Assembly (NCBI RefSeq): GCF_900078195.1
Contig: NZ_FJVE01000007.1
Coordinates: 930,001-994,000, forward strand
DNA from: Clostridium sp. Marseille-P299
GTDB taxonomy: Bacteria > Bacillota > Clostridia > Lachnospirales > Lachnospiraceae
Length of the DNA stretch: 64,000 nucleotides
Direction of reading: 5' to 3'
This document shows positions 9,359 to 18,234 of this stretch, piece by piece; positions within the stretch are counted from its first letter, which is position 1; each line of letters opens with the position of its first letter. The position numbers and the translations under genes are program-made. The notes beneath the pieces were generated by a model that had not been told where the DNA came from, searched no databases, and saw nothing but the letters and a program-made list of their open reading frames with translations.

Positions 9359-10978
9359 ATGTTTAGTTATACAGATTGGGATTTTCAAGAATGTGAAGAA
9401 TGTGAAGAGTGTAGTAAACAAACGATTAATATAGATCCTTCAGACCCGAATACGATTCCTAAATTTGTTGATTCATTGCCTATACCAAAGATAGCAGAAC
9501 CAACATTACCATATAACAAATCAAAAGACAATGAAATTATGTATAATATTACAATGTTAGAAAAAAAGCATAGATTTCATAAGAACTTTCCGTTAACAAA
9601 GGTTTGGGGCTATAATGGATACTATCCTGGACCAACAATTGAGGTTCCAAAGGATGTACACATAAAAGTAAAATGGGAAAATAAATTACCAATAAATCAC
9701 CTATTCCCTGTAGATCACACGCTCCATGGAACAATGGATACTCCAGATGTCAGAACGGTCGTACATTTGCATGGTGCTAATGTGGATGCAGAAAGCGATG
9801 GACATCCAGAGGCGTGGTTTTCAAAAGATAATAAGTTTGTTGGCCATAAGTATACGAGAGAAATCTATGAGTATACAAATCATCAACCAGGTGCAACTTT
9901 ATGGTATCATGATCATGCAATAGGAATTACAAGATTAAATGTGTATGCTGGATTGGCAGGATTCTATCTCATACGTGATTTCTTAGAGAAACGGCTGAAT
10001 TTGCCCGAGAGACCTTATGAAATACCAATCATGATACAGGATAAACAATTTAATCCAGATGGATCATTGTTTTATCCTGACAATGCTACACCTCCCGTTG
10101 ATAATCCAGTTCCATCCACACCTTCATTTTTCTTTGGAAATACCATTGTTGTAAATGGTAAGATTTGGCCGTATATGGAGGTTGAGCCTCGTAAATATAG
10201 ATTTCGTATTTTAAATGCATCTAATTTACGTGCGTATGACCTAAAATTGAGTAATGGCGAAGTATTTCATCAAATCGGAACAGACCTAGGCCTATTACAC
10301 CATCCTGTGGAAATTAATTCCTTTATCTTGGAACCTGCCGAAAGAATTGACCTTATTGTTGATTTCTCAAAGTATAAAGGAGAAGAGATTTTATTAGAAA
10401 ACACAGTGCAAGGGCCTCCGACTCCAGGCATGGAGAATATTATGAAATTTAAAGTATGCAAAGAATTAACCTCACCAGATACAAGTACGATTCCAAATGA
10501 ATTAATGCCTAAGCATAACATAAATCCTGCATTAGCAAGGGTAGAAAGAACGATGAATTTAGATGAAACAACGGATCATTACGGAAGAGTTATGCATTTA
10601 TTAAATGATAGTATGTGGAGTGACCCAGCCACAGAAAGACCAAAATTAGATACCATTGAAATCTGGCATCTTGTGAATCATTTTAATTTTCCACATCCAA
10701 TTCATCTTCACCTAGTTCACTTTGAAATATTAGGCAGGAAGGAATTTACGGCTGATGATTTCGATGAACATGGAAACTATAAGTTTAATATAGATAATTT
10801 AACCCCACCACTTGATTATGAAAAAGGACCAAAAGATGTGGTAAGGACTGAACCTGGTCAAGTAACATCCATTGTAATGCATTTTAAGGAGCACACAGGG
10901 GATTATGTTTGGCATTGTCATATTCTTGAACATGAAGACTACGATATGATGAGACCACTTATCGTTGAAAGAAATTAA
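9359..10978 (+). CDS. CotA-like multicopper oxidase (spore-coat laccase type)
   Basis: A 539-residue laccase with the full copper-ligand set in normal order: HLHG (136-138), WYHDH (184-186), HPIHLH (446-451) and HCHILEHEDYDMM (519-531, with the type 1 Cys at 520 and an axial Met). There is no signal peptide, as in Bacillus CotA, which is made in the mother cell and coats the spore. The substrate may be phenolics, bilirubin-like pigments or metal ions. The N-terminus has an unusual acidic Cys pattern (ECEECEECSK). An upstream ATG at 9281 lacks a good ribosome site; ATG 9359 follows AAAGAGGTG and fits CotA length (about 513). Oxygen-dependent chemistry is surprising if the host is an anaerobe. 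Confidence 0.88.
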   Translation: MFSYTDWDFQECEECEECSKQTINIDPSDPNTIPKFVDSLPIPKIAEPTLPYNKSKDNEIMYNITMLEKKHRFHKNFPLTKVWGYNGYYPGPTIEVPKDVHIKVKWENKLPINHLFPVDHTLHGTMDTPDVRTVVHLHGANVDAESDGHPEAWFSKDNKFVGHKYTREIYEYTNHQPGATLWYHDHAIGITRLNVYAGLAGFYLIRDFLEKRLNLPERPYEIPIMIQDKQFNPDGSLFYPDNATPPVDNPVPSTPSFFFGNTIVVNGKIWPYMEVEPRKYRFRILNASNLRAYDLKLSNGEVFHQIGTDLGLLHHPVEINSFILEPAERIDLIVDFSKYKGEEILLENTVQGPPTPGMENIMKFKVCKELTSPDTSTIPNELMPKHNINPALARVERTMNLDETTDHYGRVMHLLNDSMWSDPATERPKLDTIEIWHLVNHFNFPHPIHLHLVHFEILGRKEFTADDFDEHGNYKFNIDNLTPPLDYEKGPKDVVRTEPGQVTSIVMHFKEHTGDYVWHCHILEHEDYDMMRPLIVERN

Positions 10979-11116
10979 TAAGTAGAATCTTGAGGATTCC
11001 ATTAAAAAACTAATAAGTTGGTTTCGAGGTGTCCCATTGAAAGATTAATAAGTAGGATTTGAAGTAATCCGTTGAAAAAATAAATAAGTAGGTTTTAGAG
11101 GCGTCCAGATGAAAAT
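10976..11116 (+). repeat. Four imperfect 35-nt tandem repeats after the laccase gene
   Basis: Units begin at 10976, 11011, 11046 and 11081, each starting with TAATAAGTAGG or a close variant (the last has one extra A). Each continues into a segment like TTGAGG-ATTCC-ATTAAAAA. The first unit begins on the stop codon of the laccase gene. The last unit supplies the left arm of the terminator at 11096. Confidence 0.85.
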
Positions 11117-11134
11117 AAGGACGCCTCTATTTTG
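11096..11134 (+). terminator. Terminator of the laccase transcript
   Basis: A perfect 11-bp GC-containing stem (TAGAGGCGTCC/GGACGCCTCTA) with a 12-nt loop is followed by TTTT. Confidence 0.88.
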
Positions 11135-11371
11135 GTTGCGTGATTAAATAAAACCATGTATAATAGCCGATAGTTGACATTAAATTAAAGATTTAGTATT
11201 ACGTATTTATATTTAAATATAAATTTACTATACTCATTTATTACGCACATTTATTATACGCATTAATTTTACGCATTTACTATACACATTTATTATGCGC
11301 CTTTATTTTACAAAATTATTTTACGAATCTACTTAATGAATTTACTTTACAATAGAAGGAGTTTAATCAAT
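11135..11371. other. AT-rich gap with degenerate short repeats
   Basis: No gene is seen. From about 11218 to 11318 the sequence is a loose array of ATTTATTATACGCA-like units (CATTTATTACGCAC, CATTTATTATACGC, CATTTACTATACAC, CATTTATTATGCGC). This is a degenerate repeat and masks any promoter for the following gene. Confidence 0.55.
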
Positions 11372-12328
11372 ATGAAGTTTTATTTCGCACCGATGGAAGG
11401 TGTGACTGGATATATTTATCGAAATATTCATCAATCTTACTTTCCAAAAGTAGACAAGTACTTTACGCCGTTTATTGTAGCGAATCAAAGTACTAGTTTT
11501 AAAACAAGAGAGCTACAAGATATAAAGCCAGAACATAATCAAGGAATGAAGGTAGTTCCTCAAATACTTACAAACAATGCAAATGACTTTATTCAAACTT
11601 CTAAAAAAATAAAAGAATTTGGATATGATGAAATTAATTTAAATCTAGGATGTCCATCAGGAACAGTAGTTGCAAAAAATAAAGGCTCAGGTTTTCTTTC
11701 TCAAAAAGAAGAACTTAATAACTTTTTAGAAACTGTTTTTTCTGCTGGAGTTACAAAGATATCGGTTAAAACAAGATTGGGTATTGATGATCCTGAACTT
11801 TTTTATGATTTAATAGAGATATATAATAGGTACCCAATGGAAGAACTTATCATTCACCCTAGAGTTCAAAAAGATTTCTATAAAAACAAGCCAAATTTAA
11901 CTGTATTTGCAGATGCTCTTAAATTAAGTAAGAACAATATATGTTACAATGGAGATATTTTTACAGCGGATGATTATCAAAAATTCGTCAATACTTTTCC
12001 TGAAGTAAAATCCATTATGCTTGGACGTGGGTTGATTGCGAATCCATGTTTTATAAATGAGATAACCGGAGGAACTGTGCTAAAGAAAGAAATTTTAAAA
12101 GAATTTCATGATCGTCTTGTTGTAGATTATAGAAAAATCTTATCTGGTGATAGAGATGTTTTATTTAAAATGAAGGAAGTATGGCACTACTGGTCTTGTA
12201 TGTTTACGGATTATGAGAAGTATGCTAAAAAGATTAGAAAAGCAGAACGATTTTCTGATTATGAGAAGGCAGTAGAGACTTTATTTCTAGAACAAGAGAT
12301 AAGAAAGGGAGCAGGATTTATATCATAA
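11372..12328 (+). CDS. tRNA-dihydrouridine synthase family protein
   Basis: A 318-residue FMN-dependent TIM-barrel enzyme that reduces uridine to dihydrouridine in the tRNA D-loop or nearby. Diagnostic segments are FAPMEGVTG at the N-terminus, NLNLGCPSGTVVAKNKGSG (about residues 90-108, with the conserved Cys), IHPR (about 164), NGD (about 193) and MLGRGLIANP (about 218-227), which holds the FMN phosphate. The longest frame starts at 11336, but AGAAGGAG at 11354-11361 is spaced for ATG 11372 and the conserved region begins there. The alpha/beta hydrolase gene follows after 22 bp and is probably co-transcribed. Confidence 0.9.
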   Translation: MKFYFAPMEGVTGYIYRNIHQSYFPKVDKYFTPFIVANQSTSFKTRELQDIKPEHNQGMKVVPQILTNNANDFIQTSKKIKEFGYDEINLNLGCPSGTVVAKNKGSGFLSQKEELNNFLETVFSAGVTKISVKTRLGIDDPELFYDLIEIYNRYPMEELIIHPRVQKDFYKNKPNLTVFADALKLSKNNICYNGDIFTADDYQKFVNTFPEVKSIMLGRGLIANPCFINEITGGTVLKKEILKEFHDRLVVDYRKILSGDRDVLFKMKEVWHYWSCMFTDYEKYAKKIRKAERFSDYEKAVETLFLEQEIRKGAGFIS

Positions 12329-12350
12329 TATAAATGAGGGAGGTTTACCT

Positions 12351-13070
12351 TTGAAAAAGTATAAGAATTTAAAGCGTGTATTGATTGCATTGGTCGCAAT
12401 TATATTATTAATTATTGGGGGATTTATTATTTATACATCCAATTACTATCATGCTGATTTTAACGTTGAAGAATTTGTTACAAATGTAAACGATGTAAAA
12501 GTCACCACAAAAAATGAGTATACTATTGTGTCACCGAAACAGCCTACAGATACTGGATTTATTTTTTATCCAGGAGGAAAGGTTGAAGAAACTTCGTATC
12601 TACCACTTTTAGAAAAGTTAGCACAAGAGGGGATTACCTGTGTACTTGTTAAAATGCCATTTCGTCTTGCTGTATTTGGTATAGACCGAGCTGATGATAT
12701 ATTTGATTTACTTCCTGAAGTTACAGATTGGTATATTGGAGGACATTCCCTTGGCGGAGCTATGGCAAGATCATATGCATTAAAACATGAAGATGTACTT
12801 TCTGGAGTTATATTACTTGGTGCCTATGCAACCGGCGAGCTTAATATTCCAGTAATCACAATCTATGGTTCAAATGATGGAGTGATAAATAGAGAAAAGC
12901 TTTCAACATCACCAAATCGTAAAGAAATCGAAGGTGGAAATCATGCGTATTATGGTAATTATGGTGAACAAGCAGGGGATGGAACCGCTACGATTACAAG
13001 GCAAGAGCAGCAAGAAAATTGCGTTGATTTAATAACAGAATTTATGAGTGCTCAAGTCAATAACAAATAG
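12351..13070 (+). CDS. Membrane-anchored alpha/beta hydrolase
   Basis: A 239-residue serine hydrolase with an N-terminal hydrophobic anchor (about residues 8-29), so the catalytic domain should lie outside the membrane. The nucleophile elbow is GHSLGG (about residue 132), a probable acid is in GSNDG (about 174), and the probable His is in GGNHAYYG (about 197). The small lid-less form resembles the Abhydrolase_5 group, whose natural substrates are mostly unknown. The start is TTG at 12351, chosen because GAGGGAGGT lies 6 bp upstream and no ATG fits. It follows the tRNA-dihydrouridine synthase by 22 bp. Confidence 0.82.
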   Translation: MKKYKNLKRVLIALVAIILLIIGGFIIYTSNYYHADFNVEEFVTNVNDVKVTTKNEYTIVSPKQPTDTGFIFYPGGKVEETSYLPLLEKLAQEGITCVLVKMPFRLAVFGIDRADDIFDLLPEVTDWYIGGHSLGGAMARSYALKHEDVLSGVILLGAYATGELNIPVITIYGSNDGVINREKLSTSPNRKEIEGGNHAYYGNYGEQAGDGTATITRQEQQENCVDLITEFMSAQVNNK

Positions 13071-13127
13071 TAAGGAATAGCTACAAAATCATTATTCTAA
13101 TTTTAATAGAAGCTTAAAGTTATTTTA

Positions 13128-13180
13128 TATAGCTCTTTTTATTGTAAGTTAAGAAACAATAAAGAGAGCTATAATTTTTT
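13128..13180. terminator. Terminator between convergent genes
   Basis: TATAGCTCTTTTTATTG pairs with CAATAAAGAGAGCTATA (one mismatch) and is followed by ATTTTTT on the plus strand. The right arm overlaps the TAG stop of the converging DUF624 gene, so it may serve both strands. Confidence 0.8.
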
Positions 13181-13801
13181 AGTATCTGTTACATCTTGCG
13201 GTTCATATTTCTTAAATACACGTATATATAAAAAGGAATTGCAATAAGCCAGAAAGGCAAATCCAAGAAGAATCATAAATATTTTAGACCATGGAAGGAT
13301 TTTGCATAAGTAAATAAAAATACAATTGATTAAAACAAGTAAAATCGTTGTTTTTATATTATGTAGTGCTATTAAAAAAGAATTTTTAATACTTTGTGTC
13401 ATGCTATTTTTAAATCTTGCTAATAAAGGGAAGATATAAAGAAAACTTATAATCAGTAGAAAAGAAAACAGTGTAATTGAAACTGTGATTGCATTTCCAA
13501 CAAAATTATCAAGAGTTTGATAGACAATAAGAGCAGTAACTAAAATATAGCTAATGATAAGATATAAAATCCAAAGGATAGTTGACTGAGCAAAGTTTTC
13601 CTTCCAAGCTTTAAAATAATTTTTAACAATATAACCATGTTCCTGACGAGCTTCTTGCATGGTGACATAATAAAGAGAAGATAAAGAAGTGCCTATCGTA
13701 AATAATGGGAGACAGGTTATTATAAATAAAATATTTAATAAAACAAATTCAGACAGAGTAGTTATAAACTGAAAAATTGGACTTTCTATATTAAATTTCA
13801 T
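13169..13801 (-). CDS. DUF624 (YesL-like) membrane protein
   Basis: A 210-residue protein with about five hydrophobic segments (near 15-40, 72-100, 105-130, 143-170 and 172-192). The N-terminal pattern, with LNILFIITCLPLFTIG and a following YYVTMQ segment, is typical of DUF624/YesL proteins. These are routinely encoded beside LplB/LplC-type sugar transporters and YesM/YesN regulators; their function is not established. It is divergent from exactly such a transporter, 377 bp away. AAGGAGGAG precedes the ATG. Confidence 0.85.
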   Translation of the reverse strand: MKFNIESPIFQFITTLSEFVLLNILFIITCLPLFTIGTSLSSLYYVTMQEARQEHGYIVKNYFKAWKENFAQSTILWILYLIISYILVTALIVYQTLDNFVGNAITVSITLFSFLLIISFLYIFPLLARFKNSMTQSIKNSFLIALHNIKTTILLVLINCIFIYLCKILPWSKIFMILLGFAFLAYCNSFLYIRVFKKYEPQDVTDTKKL

Positions 13802-14178
13802 ATCGCTCCTCCTTAATATGCATCACCATATAAAACACTTAGAAGAAATAAATTTTCTTAAATCTTAAATTCTATTTAAATTCAAAACCATTCTTCGAAT
13901 GATTTAAAACTCTTACTATTTAATTCAGATATTTTAACCAATTTCATATATTCTCTACTATAGATTAAATGCTTATCATAAACACGTCTACATCAAACTT
14001 AGCATGTAAAATACACGAAAAAATAGACATTTTTTTGTTAGAAAAATAAATGTGTAATTAATACTATATACTATATAAAATTTTTACTGTATTAAAGAAA
14101 AAAGAAAAATGTTAGCATTTATTTAATTCGTGGACTGTTTTTTTGAAAATAGGAGTACCAAAGCTAGGAGGTTACAAC
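13802..14178. other. Divergent intergenic region upstream of a sugar transporter
   Basis: About 377 bp, extremely AT-rich. It must hold the promoters of both the DUF624 gene (leftward) and the transporter operon (rightward). A TACTATATACTATATAAAAT stretch near 14061-14080 could contain a rightward -10 element, but no convincing -35 is seen. No gene is evident. The TTG-initiated extension at 14143 is rejected because the ribosome site sits at 14165-14172. Confidence 0.5.
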
Positions 14179-15132
14179 ATGCAGAAACTAGTATCAGAAC
14201 AGACGTATCACAGTAAGAAAACAAAAATGAGAGGGAGCAAGCAAGGAAAAAAAATGTTTTTATACATATTACCCTTTTTATTGTCATCCTTTGCATTTTC
14301 TTATTTTCCGTTACATGGTTGGATATATGCTTTTTATGATTTCAAGCCACCTCTTAAATTATCACAGTGTCAATTTGTTGGATTGAAATGGTTTCAGATG
14401 TTATTTGCAAATCCAACTCAGTTAAAACAGATTTTTAAGGTAATGATAAATACCTTCGCAATGAGCGGATTAACAATAGGCACCTCCTTTTTACCTGTTG
14501 TTTTTGCAATTTTTATTAGTGAAATTAAATGTAAATGGTTTAAAAATTTTGTGCAAACATTTACGACAGTTCCTAATTTTATAAGCTGGGTTATGGTGTA
14601 TTCCGTTGCATTTAGTTTATTTTCAAATACAGGAATGGTGAATGCAATCTTTCAAAATATTGGAATCATAGACGCACCAATTAAATTCTTAGACAGTGAT
14701 TCTCATACTTGGCTTAGTATGATTTTATGGTATACCTGGAAAAGCCTTGGCTGGGGAGCAATTATGTACTTAGCTGCAATTGCAGGAGTTGATCAAGAAT
14801 TATATGAAGCAGCTAGGGTAGATGGAGCAGGGCGTTTTAAATTAATGAGATATATCACCTTACCTGCCCTAATGCCTACCTTTTTTGTTTTATTAATATT
14901 ATCCATAGCAAATTTCCTTAATAATGGCTTAGATCAATATTATGTATTTCAGAATTCCTTTAATAAAGAACACATACAGGTACTTGATTTATACGTATAT
15001 AACGTTGGTATGACAGGACGCAGCCCATCCATGGCTACTGCAATCGGTATGCTTAAGAGTATTGTTAGTGTAACTTTGTTATTTATAGTGAACCAAGTTT
15101 CTAAACGAACACGTGGCGAATCTATCATATAG
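14179..15132 (+). CDS. Sugar ABC transporter permease, LplB type (system 1)
   Basis: A 317-residue inner-membrane permease with about six transmembrane helices after a basic N-terminus. The ATPase-contact EAA loop is YEAARVDGAGRFKLMRYITLPAL (about residues 209-231). LplB/LplC-type permeases import oligosaccharides or uronate-containing glycans and normally share an ATPase (MsmK type) encoded elsewhere; none is encoded here. The start follows TAGGAGGT at 14165-14172. The second permease starts 13 bp downstream, so the genes form one operon. Confidence 0.9.
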   Translation: MQKLVSEQTYHSKKTKMRGSKQGKKMFLYILPFLLSSFAFSYFPLHGWIYAFYDFKPPLKLSQCQFVGLKWFQMLFANPTQLKQIFKVMINTFAMSGLTIGTSFLPVVFAIFISEIKCKWFKNFVQTFTTVPNFISWVMVYSVAFSLFSNTGMVNAIFQNIGIIDAPIKFLDSDSHTWLSMILWYTWKSLGWGAIMYLAAIAGVDQELYEAARVDGAGRFKLMRYITLPALMPTFFVLLILSIANFLNNGLDQYYVFQNSFNKEHIQVLDLYVYNVGMTGRSPSMATAIGMLKSIVSVTLLFIVNQVSKRTRGESII

Positions 15133-15145
15133 GGAGGAAATCCAT

Positions 15146-16066
15146 ATGAAACAGAGAATGAAAAAAAAGAAAACATATACTTTTTCAGATATTGTCTTTA
15201 ACATATTAAATTACTCGTTTTTTGCAATCTTCGCTTTAATATGCATCTATCCGTTTTATTATTTAATTATTAACACCTTAAGTGCGAATAATCTTAGTGC
15301 AAATGGAGCAATTAATTTTATATCGAAAAAAATACATATACAAAATTATATCAATGTACTTAAAATTAGAGGTCTTGGCACAGCCTTATGGATATCCATT
15401 GCAAGAACAGTAATTGGTACAGCGTGTACAGTGCTTGCCTCCGCATTTTTAGGATTTATGTTTACACAGCAAAAATTGTGGAAGAGAAGTCTATGGTACC
15501 GTTTTATTATAATTACAATGTATTTTAATGCAGGACTTATTCCAATGTATGTAACGATGATGAATTTACATTTAACCAATACGTTTTGGGTTTATATTAT
15601 TCCTGCAATCGTGCAACCATTTAATATTATTTTAGTCAAAACCTATGTTGAATCCATCCCTTCTTCTCTTCAAGAAGCGGCAGAAATTGATGGAGCAAGC
15701 ATTATTACCGTATTTCGGAAGATTATATTGCCAACCAGTACCCCAATTTTAGCGACCATAGCAATTTTTGCAGCAGTAGGACAATGGAATTCTTTCTATG
15801 ATACCTTAATTTATGTTACTGACCAAAAACTGTATTCCTTGCAATATCTACTATATACTTACATTAATCAAGCCAATTCCCTTGCAGCTTTGATTAAAAA
15901 TAGCGTTGGCTCTTCTGCAAATGTAATGGCCTTAGCAACAAAACAAACACCAACCTCAGTGCGTATGACTGTAACTGTCATTGTAGTATTACCAATTTTA
16001 TTCATCTATCCTATGTTCCAAAGATACTTTGTTAAAGGGATCATGATTGGATCCGTAAAAGGCTAA
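15146..16066 (+). CDS. Sugar ABC transporter permease, LplC/YtcP type (system 1)
   Basis: A 306-residue permease with six predicted helices. The EAA loop is LQEAAEIDGASIITVFRKIILP (about residues 177-198), and the C-terminus ends in KGIMIGSVKG, the usual tail of this family. A frame open from 15113 overlaps the previous gene, but AGGGAGGA at 15131-15138 fits ATG 15146. It pairs with the upstream permease to form the transmembrane channel and is followed by the binding-protein gene after 115 bp. Confidence 0.9.
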   Translation: MKQRMKKKKTYTFSDIVFNILNYSFFAIFALICIYPFYYLIINTLSANNLSANGAINFISKKIHIQNYINVLKIRGLGTALWISIARTVIGTACTVLASAFLGFMFTQQKLWKRSLWYRFIIITMYFNAGLIPMYVTMMNLHLTNTFWVYIIPAIVQPFNIILVKTYVESIPSSLQEAAEIDGASIITVFRKIILPTSTPILATIAIFAAVGQWNSFYDTLIYVTDQKLYSLQYLLYTYINQANSLAALIKNSVGSSANVMALATKQTPTSVRMTVTVIVVLPILFIYPMFQRYFVKGIMIGSVKG

Positions 16067-16181
16067 GGAGAAAAATACAAAGTGATTTAAGTAGCTATAA
16101 TTATTATTTTTTGGTTTGGGCAAAACAAAATAAATTATTTCATTTTATTTTGCTAATATAAAATTAGTGGAGGACTAAGGT

Positions 16182-17921
16182 ATGAGAAAGAAACTGTTAA
16201 GTGTACTAGTTTGTGTTGCATTAGTGGCATCTATATTAGCCGGATGTGGAAAGAAAGATACACCAACAGACTCTGGGGGAACAAAGTACTCAAAGTTTAT
16301 AACGGTAGACGTTTTTGATGGTTTGGCTAACTATCAGGGAATTCAGTCCGGATGGTTTGCAAAGATTGTAAAAGACAAATTTAACATGGAACTTAATATC
16401 ATTGCACCAAACGTAGCAGGTGGTGGAGATACTTTATTTCAGACACGTTCTACAGCTGGGGATCTTGGAGATTTAATTATTTATGGAGCGGATGATGGTA
16501 AGTTGCAGAACATGGTAACAGCAGGTCTCGTATTAGATTTAACCGATTTGCTAAAAGGTAAAGAAATTGTTACAAAATACAAAAATGCAATCGATTCGTT
16601 AAATTCTTTAGTGAAAGAAGATGGAATTTGGGGTCTTCCTTCTAGCGTTTCAGAGCAACCAGCGACCAATCCTTCTGAAGGTCTTGACCCAACATTTGGA
16701 CCATATTTACGTTGGGATGCATATAAAGCAGCAGGTTATCCTAAGATGAACACATTAGAAGATTTACTGCCTGTATTAAAGGCAATGCAAGAAAAAGTTC
16801 CAACAAGCGACTCTGGAAAGCCAACCTATAGTATATCATTGTTTAAAGACTGGGATGGAAACATGATGTGTTTAGCTAAACAACCAACTTGTTTCTATGG
16901 ATATGATGAGTTAGGATTTGTATTAGCAAAAGCGGATGGTTCTGATTATCAGAGTATTATTGATAGTGATTCTATGTATGTACGAGTTTTAAAACTTTAC
17001 TTTGATGCAAATCAAATGGGACTTGTAGATCCTGAATCAACAACTCAAAATTATGATACGATGTATGCAAAATACCAGGATGGACAAATTTTATATTCTC
17101 CATGGCCTTGGTTAGGGCAAGCAGCTTATAACACACCAACGAATAAAGAAGTAGGAAAAGGTTTTATGATTTCCTCTATTGCCGATATGAAAGATTTATC
17201 TTATGGATGTAGACCAAATGGTGACAGACAAACAATTGCAATCGGTAGTAAAGCAGAAGATCCAGAAAGATTAGCAGATTTTATTGACTGGTTATACTCT
17301 CCAGAAGGAATACAGATGTCAGCAGCACAGACTTCTAGCTCAAGTGGACCAGAAGGATTAACCTGGGAAATGAAAAACAATAGACCTGAATTAACTGAAT
17401 TTGGATGGAAAGCATTTTATGAAGGTGGAGATACTCAAGTTCCTGACGAATGGGGTGGCGGTTTATGGAAAGATGGCGTTTCAGCACTTAACTTTCCGGC
17501 TGTAATTCCAAGTGATATAAATCCAAAGACTGGATTTCCTTATAACTATACGTTATGGGAATCTGTATTAGAAAAAAATACAACTCCACTTGATACTGAT
17601 TGGCAAACTCAGATGGATGCAAAAACAACAATTGAATTCTTACAAAAGAATGATAAACTTATGGTAGCACCAGGTGCTTCTTATATTGCTCCAGAAGAGG
17701 ATTCTGAAATCACTACATTAAGAGGACAATGTAAAGCAATTATTATCGAAAATTCTTGGAAAGCAGTATTTGCTTCGGATGAAAATGAATTCAATAGTTT
17801 AATTAAAGAAATGCAAGACACAGTTATTGGTTTAGGTTATGATAAAGTCTTAGCTGTTGATATGCAAAATGCAAAAGATCAAAATACTACAAGAGAACAG
17901 GCAGTAGCAGCATCAAAATAA
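16182..17921 (+). CDS. Extracellular sugar-binding lipoprotein, LplA-like (system 1)
   Basis: A 579-residue solute-binding protein. It has a lipoprotein signal with lipobox LAGC (Cys about residue 22) and a long LplA/YtcQ-type fold. A Trp- and Gly-rich ligand region is seen around residues 420-440 (DEWGGGLWKDG). It is anchored outside the membrane and passes ligand to the two permeases upstream. GTGGAGG lies 9 bp before the ATG. An imperfect AT-rich inverted repeat in the 115-bp gap before it may adjust expression relative to the permeases. The ligand cannot be read from sequence; an esterase and YesM/YesN genes nearby suggest a decorated plant glycan. Confidence 0.9.
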   Translation: MRKKLLSVLVCVALVASILAGCGKKDTPTDSGGTKYSKFITVDVFDGLANYQGIQSGWFAKIVKDKFNMELNIIAPNVAGGGDTLFQTRSTAGDLGDLIIYGADDGKLQNMVTAGLVLDLTDLLKGKEIVTKYKNAIDSLNSLVKEDGIWGLPSSVSEQPATNPSEGLDPTFGPYLRWDAYKAAGYPKMNTLEDLLPVLKAMQEKVPTSDSGKPTYSISLFKDWDGNMMCLAKQPTCFYGYDELGFVLAKADGSDYQSIIDSDSMYVRVLKLYFDANQMGLVDPESTTQNYDTMYAKYQDGQILYSPWPWLGQAAYNTPTNKEVGKGFMISSIADMKDLSYGCRPNGDRQTIAIGSKAEDPERLADFIDWLYSPEGIQMSAAQTSSSSGPEGLTWEMKNNRPELTEFGWKAFYEGGDTQVPDEWGGGLWKDGVSALNFPAVIPSDINPKTGFPYNYTLWESVLEKNTTPLDTDWQTQMDAKTTIEFLQKNDKLMVAPGASYIAPEEDSEITTLRGQCKAIIIENSWKAVFASDENEFNSLIKEMQDTVIGLGYDKVLAVDMQNAKDQNTTREQAVAASK

Positions 17922-17932
17922 TATTTTAAAGA

Positions 17933-17989
17933 AAGAACTTTCTAACTAAAAGAATAATTATGGTTATTCTAGAGTTAGGAAGTTCTTTT
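17933..17989 (+). terminator. Terminator of transporter operon 1
   Basis: A long stem, AAGAACTTTCTAACTAAAAG paired in blocks with AGAGTTAGGAAGTTCTT plus an inner AGAATAA/TTATTCT helix, is followed by TTTT. It lies 11 bp after the stop codon. Confidence 0.85.
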
Positions 17990-18234
17990 GATTCTTTGAA
18001 TTCTTATTGAGATAAAATAAAAAAGAAAAAAATAAATAAGATTTAAGTTATTAAAACAACATGGAGAAGGAAAAATATGGTATAATAAAAGAGGAATAAA
18101 CTATCAAAAATCTCGTTTGAAGGTGGCTATTAGAGTAACTAATTCACGAACTGCATTTATAGAAGTTAATTCTATTAGGTGCGATTTCAAATAAGTGATT
18201 CAATATGGATGAAAGATAGGAGGTAACTAATATC
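17990..18234. other. Intergenic region before the esterase gene
   Basis: With the preceding terminator this is a 313-bp gene-free stretch. It is A-rich and contains an extended -10 candidate at 18078-18086 (TGGTATAAT). No open frame or conserved RNA was recognised. Confidence 0.5.
18078..18086 (+). promoter_or_regulatory. Extended -10 promoter candidate for the esterase
   Basis: TGGTATAAT provides a TGn motif and a perfect -10 hexamer. No clear -35 is visible at the usual distance, as is common for extended -10 promoters. It lies 149 bp upstream of the start codon. Confidence 0.4.

Noticed and set aside
10976..11116. CRISPR-like array
   Set aside because: The 35-nt units are contiguous and imperfect, with no unique spacers and no cas genes nearby.
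16067..16181. Strong terminator between permease and binding protein of system 1
   Set aside because: The inverted repeat there is AT-only and imperfect; it is mentioned only as a possible weak structure.
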